A stretch of 64,000 nt of DNA, taken from positions 101,091 to 165,090 of the forward strand of contig NDFF03000178.1 in the NCBI GenBank assembly GCA_002150815.3, read 5' to 3'. The DNA comes from Grammothele lineata (Eukaryota > Basidiomycota > Agaricomycetes > Polyporales > Polyporaceae). The notes under the pieces were generated by a model that saw only the letters and a program-made list of their open reading frames with translations, was not told the origin of the DNA and did not search any database. Made by a program: the position numbers and the translations under genes. This document shows positions 1 to 11,494 of the stretch, one piece after another (within the stretch, counting starts at the first letter, position 1; the number at the start of each line of letters is the position of its first letter).

Positions 1-988
1 AACTGACGCCAGTGGCAACGACAAGTAACGTACCGCCGCCCTATCTGCTGCATATGGCGAGGACTTTACGGCAAGGTTAAGATTTTGATGATGAGGCTAC
101 GTGACCGCAGGTTTGGGTGGACGCTGCCAAGCGTACTCCGGATGTGGGCATTGGTTTGAGGGCCCAAAGACAGCATCGGCGAGAACGTAGTGGAGGTTAG
201 ACACGATGGCCAGAGAGGAACATGCGTGAAGAGGAGAATACACAGCCGGTCCCAATTGCGGTGGATTTGAGCAAAGTAATCGAGGCCGTGTTTCAACGTC
301 AAGGCAAAGGCACGGATATTACTGGCAAGCCAGCATACGCGGGACGTGGGTGAGTGACGCAGGGACTGGCAGCCGTTTCCGGGAATGGCGTGACGTTATT
401 GCGCTTTTGGTGCGGACATAAGTGATAGTTCACGTCAAATTGAGAAAATATCCCATGGGTGGATGGTGGTGCACGAGGGATCGATGCTTGACAAAGACGT
501 ACTGGATGCGGGCACACTCATGACTCTGCCTACATAATCATTCCAATCTAGTTTTTCTGGGGTGTTAGGAGTACCTGTTGTGAGCCTGAGGAAGAGGACA
601 AATGTTGGACGTTGACTGCCGCAGGGCTCAGTAGGCATACCGTTCGTCGATATCGATGTGTATTGTGATGTTAGCTTCAAAGGGGCGTAGAATGATTGAG
701 TGTTGATATCAGGAGTGTGGTGTATGAGAGCACGTAATAGTGCATGCAGCAAAGAGAGCAAATGCACAATTCGATAAGACCAAAGAGCGGATAGCAGCGG
801 CGGTACTGAGGCAGCAAGCGCGACCAGAACGGGGGCGCTCGGCGCAGGCGCTCGATTCGGGTGACGTCACGAGCTATCATTTCGTCGGGAGCAAGCGGAG
901 CGACCCGAACCAGGCAGCCGGCAACATCGGGCCGACTCAACCCGCCCTCATGATCACCGCCAGCTCTCTGCAGGCCTCCGCCTCCTAA
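1..988 (+). CDS. 3' part of an unidentified spliced gene (5' end outside window)
   Basis: Three stretches read like exons of one protein. One ends at 349 with a GTGAGT donor and contains PVPIAVDLSKVIEAVFQR followed by TGKPAYAGRG. The next starts at 429 after a TAG acceptor and reads QIEKISHGWMVVHEGSMLDK; the 79-nt intron joins them in phase. A last open stretch runs from about 741 to the stop at 988 and is rich in Arg, Gln and Ser. Exons before 200 and between 520 and 740 were not resolved. I do not recognise the family. The link of the last exon to the others rests only on strand and spacing. Confidence 0.35.
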
Positions 989-1818
989 CTTCCAAGTACT
1001 CTCATGACGCTGTGACCAAGCCTTGTCTTATCCTTGACCCTCAACAATACCGATCACCATGAGCCTATATCGAGGTGGCGCAGTACTCCCATAGACCCGT
1101 GATGCATGGCAGTCGCGTGTAAGCCATCCATTGGCATGGCGGCGAGCAAGCAGCAAGGTCCGTGACAGTCATCCTGAAAGATGGAAGCGCATGGCTAACC
1201 ATAATTTCATATTGATGCTAGTTGACGATATGGAGGGATAATCCGGCGATGAGAAGGAAGCCCCCATCCCATCCTCTGGCGACGAGTAGCAACGGGACGT
1301 CCACTGGCAGCAACGTGCGTCGAAAGAAGCTCAGACACCACCGCAGTTGCTCTCTGATGCTGACGATCCTCTTCCTTCAGGTGTGCACCTACCCTGATGG
1401 TAAATGCAGTCATGCTCTCATTTCATGATGCATGGCAGCCCAGGCCCATCTTGCTTTAGGTCTGCTTCTCTCCCTGATGCATCTTGACATTGATAGTTCC
1501 TGACTTACTGTCAGCAATGATTTCCTAGTGCTTCCATCATGCTGTTCTCGCTCGAGCATCTCCACGGCTATGTTCAAGAGACTGTCGATCACCGAAGACG
1601 GACGAACGTCCATCCATCATCTTTAACCGCGTCCATACCGCTTTTGCAGCTTGGCTGCTCATCGATATCCTGTGCGTGTGAAGGCGTGGTGCTTTTTCTC
1701 TCCGGGACCACCTCTGTATTGTCGCTTACAGCTTCTCAATGTCAGATTTATAAGTATCGCGTTTCTACGCCGGCGACCTGGCCACCTCAGAAACGCGTTC
1801 TAGCCCACTGGCTCGTAG
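989..1818. other. Intergenic, nothing assigned
   Basis: No ORF here reads like a conserved protein on either strand, and I see no RNA gene or repeat. Confidence 0.4.
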
Positions 1819-2594
1819 ATGGACATCTTAGATTCTGCCTCTCCCGTCTTCGCGCCCAGTCCGGCTATCGCTGGACGCAAAAAACTTACCGTACCTGCAC
1901 CGGATCTCGTTGACCTTGCGCCGTCTTCTACACCCGATATCTTCTCCAATGGCAAATGTCGCGGCCTTGTTCCGGAACTCGGACTTAAGGACCGAGTTCT
2001 GAGTGTCGTGCACACGTTCAGCAAGAGTCGGGGCATGCGTGGAGGTACGTGCATTACCCCGCCATCACCGCAGAGCACCCGCTCACCTACACATTCGTTC
2101 ACAGCAGCCTTCTTGACCACGCCATTGATCCGCCACTACATCATCGGTCACGCCAGGCCCATGAGATACCCGACCTCCCCCCTTACGTGTACATCTGCTC
2201 TCTCGACACCACAAGCCCCACGGGTGCCGAGGTGAGCCTCTGTCGCCCCGTGGATCCTCGTTCCTTGAGCTTGGCACGCTGATCCCTCTCTCTTCTTGCA
2301 CAGCTCGTCGAACGTTTGCGGCGTCTCAGCAAGTACTTTGAGGACACGTTCCGGAAAGTGTTGCGCCACGTGCCGCCCGACCTGCTTTTCATCCCCCATC
2401 ATTCGATGCCGGCCGACTACTTACGCGATGGAGAGCACATCTGCTTGGTGCTGCATGCAGGCAATACGGAGGCGGAGATCGACGAGTTCATTGGCCGGAT
2501 GGAGCGCTGGGCGACGAAGACCCTGCAGGCGGAGGAGGCGGGGACGGCGAAGAAGTGGCAGCGCGTACCGCAGATACTGCAGGCACGGCTGTGA
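1819..2594 (+). pseudogene. C-terminal remnant of an AONS-type PLP aminotransferase
   Basis: The translation matches the C-terminal half of the 8-amino-7-oxononanoate synthase family (class II PLP-dependent acyl-CoA:amino acid transferases). It has GRGLVPELGL-like and VVHTFSKSRGMRGG segments, where the Lys of HTFSK is the expected PLP Schiff-base lysine. Then come LTTPLIRHYIIGHARPMRY and a helical C-terminus ending in LQARL. Apparent exons are 1819-2044, 2105-2231 and 2304-2594. With these splice sites the second and third exons are out of phase by one base, and a C-rich run near 2175 could hold an indel. The N-terminal half, including the substrate-binding region and the Asp that contacts the PLP ring, is not seen upstream. 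I read it as a decayed fragment; a misread splice site is the alternative. Confidence 0.6.
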
Positions 2595-3790
2595 GGTTCG
2601 TTGAGGTATCTGCTATAACACGCGGGAGTTTTACGGGCCATGATGTCTGCTGGTGTCTGCGGGAGCGGGTTCTGGGCATCAGCCGTCGACACTTGGCTTC
2701 GCTTTTGCGACGGAAACTCCTCGGTCGGTTCCCGCTCGTCATCGTGGACTGGCTTGGCTTTATACATAATTTATTGATCGTTACACTAGACGCAGATATT
2801 TCGCCTTGATCATGACGATCTGAAGATACGTGAGTCGAAGTGAGGATCTCCCGAGGCCAAAGTCCGGCGCTTGGTGACGTTACGGCCTAGAACGAGCAGC
2901 CCACCTCGCAATTTGCCGTTGATGATTTCACACTCCGCTGACTCGGAAGTCCAACGAGATTTCAACTTCGTTGAATTTGTATTTCTTCATCTCCGCCATC
3001 CTCTAACACACTATCGTGATGATCACCCTTCAAAATAGGTTCCCCGGCGGAGGGCAGGCCCTCTATATGCTTCCGCGATGGCTATCGGAAGAGTCTTCGC
3101 CGCCATGCCAGTGAGTATCTGTTCCCCCGATGTTCGGATTCCCCCCGCCTCCTCGATGAAGTTATCAGCGATAGATAATCTTACATTGGAGATGGTCAGG
3201 AACACTATTGCTACTGAGTCTCTAGAGGTCGATCAGAACCCCGTGCACGGAGGCGCTCCGCCTTGACGCGTACAGTCAGCGACTCCAATCCCGGCGATGT
3301 TGCCGGACTTTACCATGCGTTCGCTCGCCATGGGCTGGATCGGGCTTCACACAACTTTCACACAGCGTCCTCCTCCCCGCTGATCCATCAAAAGAGACTC
3401 AGGAACCATTCAGTACGCAGTGCCCTTGTTCAACTACCAATTCATGATGTCTAAAGCCATGCTTCTTGTTAGCTGCCCACAGTACTGATGCGGCTCAAGA
3501 TCGTCGTGCCGGTACCTCCGCGGGCGGATTCAATGCGCGCCGGTAACTGATCGTGCCCCATATGTGGTTGTTGGGCGCCGATGCACGTTGAATGCTGATG
3601 CATCCAGTGACAGGTCCTCTACGTGGGCGAGGTACAGGATGCAGGCCATCATGCTCTGCAAGTCCCGTGGTACCTCTCGAGAGGTCCCCGAGCCGTCACC
3701 TCAGTTGTGATTTACTGGCGGTATATTGGACATTTCATCCCGTCGGTCGCCAGTCTGCAGCTCCGCCTCCTTCGCCGCTTCCCTTCAACG
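2595..3790. other. Intergenic, no gene assigned
   Basis: Short ORFs occur on both strands near 3023-3266, but none shows a recognisable motif or a convincing exon partner. It lies between the aminotransferase relic and the DUF6534 gene. Confidence 0.4.
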
Positions 3791-5781
3791 ATGGATCCCT
3801 CGCAGACTGCGGCCAACGCGACTGCTCCCGCGGCGCAGCTTCCGGCGATTCCCCACCTGGACGACACGCTCGGGGCTGTGCTCATCGGGACCTTCGTTTC
3901 TCTGGTGTGAGTGTCCCACCCTGTTCAGGATGTCGTTCGCGGGAACTGATTTTCGTTTGCGTGGGTGTGGGATAGCCTGTACGGTATTGCGGTCCACCAG
4001 TGCTTCTACTACTACTCGACGTATTCGGATGACAAGCTTCGGCTGAAGGTCTATGTATGTGCATCGTCCCATTGATGCTTCAGATCGTTGACCGTCTGTT
4101 TCCAGGTTGGAGTTGTCCTGTATGTTACACTGCTCGATCTCGTCTCAATTACAGGTAGCTGATCTCCAGCAGGGTTCTTGAGACGGCCTGCGCCGTTCTA
4201 GCAACGCATGCATGGTGCGTTCTCTTTGTCCGTATTCACGTTCGATGGATGGTGATAGATAGCTCATTTGACTTAGCTATTACTATGCGGTCACGAACTA
4301 CTTCGCCCCTCAAATACTCGAGACGATTACTTGGTACGTTCCTCACTCAACCACTATGATTCTTGCGGCCGGCTGACTCCTTATAGGTCGGCTGCGGTGC
4401 GTTGACAGAGCTATACTCCCTGAGGTATCATCCTGACTAGGAGCTCCCCGCCGCCAGGTTCTATCTTTCCTCGGTGTAAGTCCATTTGTATTAACTCTCA
4501 CGATAATACGCCTTATCGTCATGTAGAGCATCACGGTGGTCGTTACCCAGAGGTATGTAAATGCTTATTGTTGGAACACTCCGTTGCTCATTGAAGTTGA
4601 CAGCTTCTTCTGCTACCGAGTATGGATCTGTAAGTCGTACAAACTCATCTCCTACGACCACCTGAAGACGTCTCCTCTACCTTCCAGTCGGGCGCAAATA
4701 CCGCATCCTTGTTATTGCAGCGGTATGTCGACGTCTTCGTATCTCTTGGACGTTAGACTCATTCGAACTTCGGGTACGCAGGCACTGCTGATGGCATTGG
4801 AGCTTGGTGAGGCATCGGATGTACAACGAGCATCTCCGATCCGTTATTAACGTCTAGCTGTTGGACCATTATAGCGGTATGCTTCGGTATGTCCCTTGCG
4901 TCATAGAATATGGTTTACGGTCATACTCACGTGTTATTAGTGGCCGCGGTTGAGGGCTTCATTGTCAAGACGTGGCCCAACTTCGAGAAGTGGACGGTGA
5001 GTAAACTCCGGTTAGCAGCACTACTATCGAACTCACGCACTCCCTCAGTACCTCATCTCCATCCATAACGCGGCGTCGACGGTTTCTGATCTGCTCACTA
5101 CCGTCGTTCTTATCTACGCGCTCCGGCAGAGCCGCACTGGAATTAAGAGGTTGGTTGTTCGTCCGATGTTGCTTGCTCGTACTCAACATCTATCTTCTAG
5201 GACGGACTCTCTGATCAACGTCTTGATCCTCTACTCCATCAGTACCGGACTTCTCACTGGGTTGTACAACCTTGTCTGCTTCCTGACGGTGCGCATTCTT
5301 TGAGAGCATGCTATACTTCGCTTATTTATCGTCAATGAACCATAGTCCATCATTCTCCCTAACGACCTCATCTACCTTGGAACCATCATTGTCGGTATCC
5401 GATGTGCGTGGCTTTTCATTCTGCATCGTCATAAGTGCTGATCGTCTCCTCGTAGTGTACTCCAACTCCCTCCTCACTGCCCTCAACTCTCGCCGCACGA
5501 TCAATGGTCGGCACACAAGCGAGGTCGCGATTTCCGACAGGTCGCCGTTCGGCGTTAGCGGCGTTCGTTGGAACGCGCCTCAGGCAAGTAGTCTATTCGA
5601 TATCTCATTCGACCCAAGGTTGACCGCGCTTGATGTACGCCTTCTATAGAGTGCGACGCTCAACGGAAGTAGCCGAGCGCAGACCTCCACGCTCGGCGAC
5701 CATGTGGACCTCGTCGATATCAAGGTGCTTCCCGACATCCGAGGCGAGAGGGAGGTGCACCTCGGGCCCCACGCTGTTTGA
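3791..5781 (+). CDS. DUF6534-type multi-pass membrane protein
   Basis: The start ATG at 3791 opens a short Ala/Thr-rich N-terminus followed by LDDTLGAVLIGTFVSLV. Later exons give LYGIAVHQCFYYYSTY, VLETACAVLATHAWYYYAV, the diagnostic VVVTQSFFCYRVW, a run from TWPNFEKWTYLIS to DLLTTVVLIYALRQSRTGIK, and TDSLINVLILYSISTGLLTG. The last exon ends in ERREVHL-like sequence at a TGA at 5779-5781. This order of about seven hydrophobic segments with a conserved FFxYRxW motif is typical of the DUF6534 proteins that are expanded in mushroom fungi; their function is unknown. About ten short introns interrupt the gene, so exon borders are approximate. The reading frame looks intact. It is normal host gene content. 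Confidence 0.8.
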
Positions 5782-6503
5782 GGAACGTTCTTCGCCCGGT
5801 CACTCTGATTTTTTGCCCACTGTCCTTACCTTTTCTCCTTCGTTATGTGGTTTGGTTAGTATTTATGTATTTATGGAAACTTTGCGCCTGTGGACGGCGA
5901 TCCGCTCTGTGTATGTACGATCGGATTACCAATGTACTCGGCACAATGCCACATGTATCAAGTATCGCAACGGTCATAGCCTGGAGTGTACTGAGTGGAA
6001 TGTAGTCGGCTCGGTGACTCGCGAAAGACTCCACGCCAGCAGCCTGTTGGTTAATGTCCGGTGATCTCAAACTTTGCGTTACGACGATCATCTTCTTTTG
6101 TGCAATCCTTGCTCGCCCTTGAGCCATGGGGATACAGCAGCATTCGTTCCTTCGTTATGGCGGTCGTTGCTGGCTGTAAGTCTCGAACTCGAAGTTCGTT
6201 TCAACCCGCGTTGCTCGCCATGCAGCGTCCTCGGCATCGGCCAGAGACCATCATTATGTAACCCGGTCCACGGTGCCGACTGGGCCGCACGGGATTTGGC
6301 GCCCATGACGCCAGCAGCTTATTCCTTCCTTGTATGCTCCCAAATTCGCGCTACACTGAAGCCTGGCAATTCACCTACACAAGTAGTATGATCTGATTAT
6401 GGAAGATTTGATATGTCACGCATGGGTACGTTGGAGACGCGTAGGTGCTCTAGTAAGTACACGCTCACGAGACTAGTACACAAAGTTAACCAGAACATCT
6501 AGA
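5782..6503. other. Intergenic between tail-to-tail genes
   Basis: This is the 3' side of the DUF6534 gene and of the GH105 gene. Several overlapping ORFs of 60-105 codons exist, but none reads like a real exon. Confidence 0.4.
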
Positions 6504-7916
6504 CTAGATGAAGGTCCTCAGGTGTTCGGTCAGCGCAAGCAACGCCAGACTCTGACCGTACGGCATGCTCGTCAGAGGAATCTTCTTGTACTCCTCCGGG
6601 TCGTTGAAAACAGGCGTCCCGAACGACGTGTTCAGCAGCTCTCCTTGCTCCGAAATGTTGGCCATCACGCCCTCCATCGCACGGCGCGCCGCGTCAACGT
6701 AGCGTTGTTCACGGGGGAGCAGGCGCATCCTCAGCGCCTTTGCGATACCGTATGCAAAGCCCGCCGTCGCAGAGGCCTCGAGGTACGAACTCGAGTCGAC
6801 GAGCAGCGTATGCCACAGGCCGGTCTGCGCGTCCTGGTGCGCGACGAGCGCGTCGACCTGCTGCCGGAGCGAGTCGACGAGGAAGAGGCGCAGGCCGTCT
6901 GTCTCGGGGAGGTCAAGCATCTCGATGAAGTCCGGGATCGCGACCGTCACCCAGCAGTTGCCTCGCCCCCAGAGCGCCTTGCCGAAGTGGTGGCGTCCGT
7001 CAAAGGACCAACCTAGAGAAGGCATTAGCGATCCGTCGACGGCTGCGTACATTAGCACAGCACACACGCACCGTGGAACCACAGTCCTGTCTGGAGGTCC
7101 TGGAGGTATTTGATGCTATGGAAAGGTGAGTGCCTTGCATCGTGCTGATACATCACTGAGCACGACTCACTGTAGGAGGAATTGGCGCTTGGCCTCCTCG
7201 ACGTAATGTGGGCGGTTGAGGACGAGGCCGATCTTAGCAAGCGGCAGTACGCTCATCATGAGTGTGTCGTCCCAGAGTTGCTCGGGATTGTCGAGGAGGT
7301 ACGTGATGTGCTGCAGGCCACCCTCCTGCGTGCGCGGCATCTCGTACATGACCCACTCGGCCCACGAGTCGAGGTGAACGCGGTAGTCGGCTGCGCCACG
7401 GTCGTGCAGGTACGCCGCCGTAAGCAGCGGAGACATCGTGTTGACGTTCTGTTTAGGAATAGACGTCATGAGTACGCTCGGCGGACCGGACCGGATGACC
7501 CATGGGACGCACTTTGGTCGTGCCGATCTCGAAGCGGTCTCGGAACCAAGCAAGGGCAATGTCAAGAGCGCGTTTGTCGCCCGTGATTTCATGAAATTTG
7601 AGGAGCCCGTAGAGGCCTAGCGCCAGAGCAGCCGGTTAGCCAAGTCCTCGTGACCTGCAAGCACGATTGGAGATCGCACCAATGCCATGAGTCCACTAGA
7701 GATTGAACGCCACGGTTCGTCAGGTACGGTTCCGTCAAAGCCAAAGAATCTACGTACCTCCCAGTCTTCCCAGCCCTTGGTGTCGATGATACGACCGTCT
7801 GCCAGTGGCATGAGGAACTCGCCAGTCTCATCCTTGATATTGACGAGACAGGTGATAAGATTGTTGATATGCTTCACAGTGGCGACCTTGGCGGGGTTGA
7901 CGTTTCTGAGCGACAT
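6504..7916 (-). CDS. GH105 unsaturated glycuronyl/rhamnogalacturonyl hydrolase
   Basis: The ATG at 7916 (MSLRNVNPAKVATVKHIN) starts an (alpha/alpha)6-barrel protein of family GH105. Such enzymes remove the 4,5-unsaturated uronic acid left at the non-reducing end by pectate or related lyases. Family landmarks in order are GRIIDTKGWEDWEV, NVNTMSPLLTAAYLHDRG, DSWAEWVMYEMPRT, QLWDDTLMMSVLPLAKIG, the RGNCWV motif, SYLEASATAGFAYG and PLTSMPYGQSLALLAL. At least three introns are visible, one removing about 60 nt just before NVNTMSP. I see no clear signal peptide, so an intracellular or non-classical location is possible. It is divergent from the transporter gene that begins at 8393. The C-terminus ends in LRTFI, a usual family end, so the gene appears complete. 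Confidence 0.85.
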
Positions 7917-8392
7917 CGTAGCGTATGCAGGTTCAAGATGGGCGATGCAGACGAGGAACTCCAACCCAAGAGGCGTACGGATGTCGGAACGGGGCTGCGG
8001 TTGCGCTTCCTCGGCGTTCTCTTTAAGGAGAGGAAGGCAAAGGGGCCGGGCGGGCCATCGCGGGCCATCGCGGGCCGGATCGGCCCGTCCCCCCATGGGG
8101 AATCACCACAGGGGGCGGGTGAAGAGATATACCAGCCGACTCAGGCACGTACGATGTGGGGCGGAGCCGCCGCCCGACGGACTGCGTTGGTCTGGGGAAA
8201 TAGACTCGTGCGTCAACCCCGCGCCGGCCGGCGAAGCAGCCTCGCAAGGTCACCTGGCCTCACAGCGCACCGCGACACATAAAAGCCCGACGCGGACGTA
8301 GGAGCTAGGCCGCTGTCGCTCGAACTCCTTCCTCGAGCTCCGAGTCGACGTCGCCCCCTGCTCATCTTCTCGCCCTTCTTTTGTCATCAACC
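7917..8392. promoter_or_regulatory. Shared divergent promoter region of GH105 and MFS genes
   Basis: The two genes start 476 bp apart on opposite strands. The region holds a GC-rich direct repeat, GGGCCATCGC twice followed by a third partial copy (about 8048-8078), and a purine-rich stretch near 8035. A shared regulator of carbohydrate uptake and breakdown would fit, but no known operator was recognised. Confidence 0.4.
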
Positions 8393-10711
8393 ATGTCGCG
8401 CTTCACGAGCCCCGACGACATGAAGGGCATCGAGCATCGTACAGAGGACCTCGAGAAGGAGACCATCTCTATAACCAGCGGGGCTACCACGCATCGTAAG
8501 TGCCTGCTCTTATCATGCGCGAAAGCCCTTGGCCCACGTTGACGTACAATGTGACGTTCCAGAGGCAGCAGGGATCGATGCCGAGGTTGCAGGTGAGTTT
8601 TGGTCCACCCGTGTCGTCTGCGCCTGCAGGTGATGCGCTGAACCTCGTTCGATGCTAACACGATGAACAACCAGAGTTCTTCGCAACCCAAGGGCGAGGT
8701 GCGCCAATAGAGATCGACGAGGCCACCGACAGGAGATTGCGCTGGATGATTCACAAGCGTGTTCTGGTACGAGAGGATATTGGGGGATAATTCATCGCGG
8801 ATGGCTTACTTCGCACGTAGGTTGTCATGGTCGTGACCTACTTTGCCCAAACGCTTGACAAGGGGTGCGTACAGCGACTCATCGATCAATTGCGCTCGTC
8901 TCACGTTTAACTGTTCGACGTCAGCACTCTCAACTTCGCGTCGATCATGGGAATCATCGAAGACACCCATCTTGTTGGGCAGCAGTACTCTTGGTTGACC
9001 ACGTGTGGTACGTCGATCAGCATAGACTCAGGTTCTTCTTGGCATGCTCAACCCGGTCCGTCAGTTTACATTGCCATGTGAGCGGATACAGAGACCAACC
9101 ACGTTTGCTCGAACTAAGTTTAACCTCAGCCTCGCATGGGAATTCCCAACCAACCGCCTCATTCAGCGCCTTCCTATCGGCAAGTACCTCTCTTTCTGGT
9201 GCGTCATCATTCCGTCTTGTACACCCACGCCATTCCCCTCATCCAAGCGAACAGTATCGCCGCGTGGGGTGCCATCCTTGCGTGCACCGCTGCCTGCAAG
9301 AACTTCACCGGGCTCGTGATCGTGCGCACCCTGCTCGGGGTGTTCGAGTGCGTCTGCCAGCCAGCGTTCGTCTTCCTCTCCACGATGTGGTACAAGCGCG
9401 AGGAGCAGGCGCTCGTCATCGGCGCGTTCTACTCCATGAACGGCTTCCAGCAATGCGTTGGCGGTCTCATCGCATACGGCGTCGCGCACTTCAAGAGCGA
9501 TGCGCTCAAGAACTGGCAGTTCCTTTTCACGGTGCGCCCACCTTGCTCCTCCTCTACGCACACAATCGCTGACGAGAGTCGTCTCGCTTGCAGCTGCTGG
9601 GATGCCTAACGTTCGTGTGGGGCATCTTCGTCGCCTTCTGGCTTCCGGACTCGCCGATGCGCGCCAAGTGCTTCTCTCCTGAGGACAGGCTGCTCATGGC
9701 CGAGCGCGTCCGCAAGAACGAGACGGGCATCCAGAACAAGGAGTTCAAGTGGTACCAGGTCCGCGAGGCGTTGTCCGACCCCGTCGTCATCGGCACGACT
9801 ATCGTTTCAGTAAGCGTCCACCTTTCTCGTCCTCACTAAAACATGTAGCTAACCTCGCAACTCTGCGCTCGTGCGAAGTTCACGAACGGGCTGCCCCCTG
9901 GTGGCCTCGGGGCCTTCTCGAACATCATCATCAAGGCGTTCGGCTACACGACCCTCCAGACGTACCTCCTGGCGATCGCACAGGGTGCGGCCATCATGGC
10001 GTTCCTCTTCAGTGGCGCGTGGCTCTCGAAGCGCTACAACCAGAAGCTGCTTCTCGCGATTATCTACACGCTCCCCAACATCATCGGCACGATCGTGTTC
10101 TTGAGTAAGTGACCTTTGCGACCAATCGACATACATCAGCGTTTCTCACTCGTGGTCCCTTAGCCGTACCGACGAGGCACGACACGAAGGTCGGCCTGCT
10201 GATCTCGTTCTAGTACGTCGCGAACGTCCCACTCTTCTACTCGTTGTACTCACCTCCCAATTACACCACCACAGCCTCACCATGGCCTTCTCCGCCGTCG
10301 CAGTGCTCAACCTTGCCGTAATGTCCAACAACGTCGCAGGGCGCACGAAACAAGTCGTCGCCTCCTCCCTCGTCTTCATCGCCTGGGCCGTCGGGAACGC
10401 CGTCGGCCCGCAAGTGTTCCGCGCCAACGACGGCCCGCGCTACGTGCACGCGTTCATCGCGCACATCGTCGTGTACAGCGTCCAGGTCCTCGTGCTCTTC
10501 GCGCTCCGCGGGTACCTGATGCGGCTCAATGCGCTCAAGCGTCGCGCTGCGGACGCGCGCGAGGTGAACGTGAGTTCCACCTCTAGTTGCTGGATGATCG
10601 TAGTGAGACCCGAGCTAACAACGTGATTCACAGGACGAGAACATCGCGCACGACCATGCGTTCGACGACTTGACGGATCGGGAGAACCCGGACTTCCGGT
10701 ACACGTACTGA
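8393..10711 (+). CDS. MFS transporter of the allantoate permease (Dal5) family
   Basis: The ATG at 8393 is in good context (CAACCATGTCG). The protein starts with a hydrophilic tail, then VVMVVTYFAQTLDKG and TLNFASIMGIIEDTHLVGQQYSWLTT, the first membrane segments of anion:cation symporter (ACS) proteins such as Dal5 and Tna1. Further segments are AWGAILACTAACKNFTGLV, VRTLLGVFECVCQPAFVFL, LMAERVRKNETGIQNKEFKW in the central loop, FGYTTLQTYLLAIAQGAAIM, and AFSAVAVLNLAVMSNNVAG. The C-terminus ends FDDLTDRENPDFRYTY at 10711, the usual family end. At least eight short introns are present. Substrates in this family are small carboxylates, ureides or oligosaccharide-related anions; next to GH105, uptake of a sugar acid is plausible but inferred. 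Confidence 0.85.
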
Positions 10712-11319
10712 TTCGCATCGTACGGTGATGCCTTCCGAACGGCATCGATTATGGAGGCTTCCTTGGATTCGTCTGGATGACTTACGATACTTCCCTTATT
10801 CCTGGACACTTCAGTGTCTAGGTCTTGGAGGTACAATTGTCGAATCTTTGCATCAGATCTGATTGAAAATGGTAAGAACGGGGTACCGGTGCGAAACACC
10901 TGCGATATATGGTATGGGGACGCCTGCATGTGACTCAAAAACGGATCACGTGTATGCGTCGATACGCGTTCGGACCAGTGCGATTCCGGGCTGGCGCCTG
11001 AGGGCGTTGGCGTCCGCGCCCGTTTCTGTGCATTTTTGATGCACTGTATGTCCGGTGAGGGTTTCAGGCTCCCCGTTGCGGTATGGACTGTCGTGTGTTG
11101 GGACGGATTAGTCGTGAGTGCTTACGATGCAGATTTCAAATGAGACCCTGACTCTGTTGGCCACCGTGAACAGTCATACGTATGGTTTCAACCGGACTGC
11201 GTCGAGTCGCGGCGTGCGTCTGTCTTTTTTGCGTTTGCTTGGCCAGCAGTGCATCCGTGTTCCGTCTAGGCGCGTGGTACTTCCTCTGTCGCGTGATGAG
11301 CGCCTTCGAACGCCTTGGT
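10712..11319. other. Intergenic; left edge of the island
   Basis: No convincing gene. Somewhere here normal host genes with many introns give way to the CpG-rich island with TATA-type promoters. I found no terminal repeat or target-site duplication that would mark an exact junction. Confidence 0.35.
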
Positions 11320-11327
11320 ATATAAGT
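11320..11327 (+). promoter_or_regulatory. TATA box of F-box gene 1
   Basis: TATATAAG lies 175 bp before the ATG at 11495. Very similar elements precede the two related F-box genes at nearly the same distance. Confidence 0.55.
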
Positions 11328-11494
11328 CCGGCCATTTGCGCCCGCCGGTACGCGCTTTGTGGCCTGGCTGCTTCATAGGTGCGCGCACGTTATAGCGGGT
11401 TCATACGGCGTGGTCGCTCATTGGCCCATCTTTATGACGCAGGCTCGTACCCCGCGCCGCTTTTGATTCTCTCTTTCCCCGTGCAACTGGTGAA

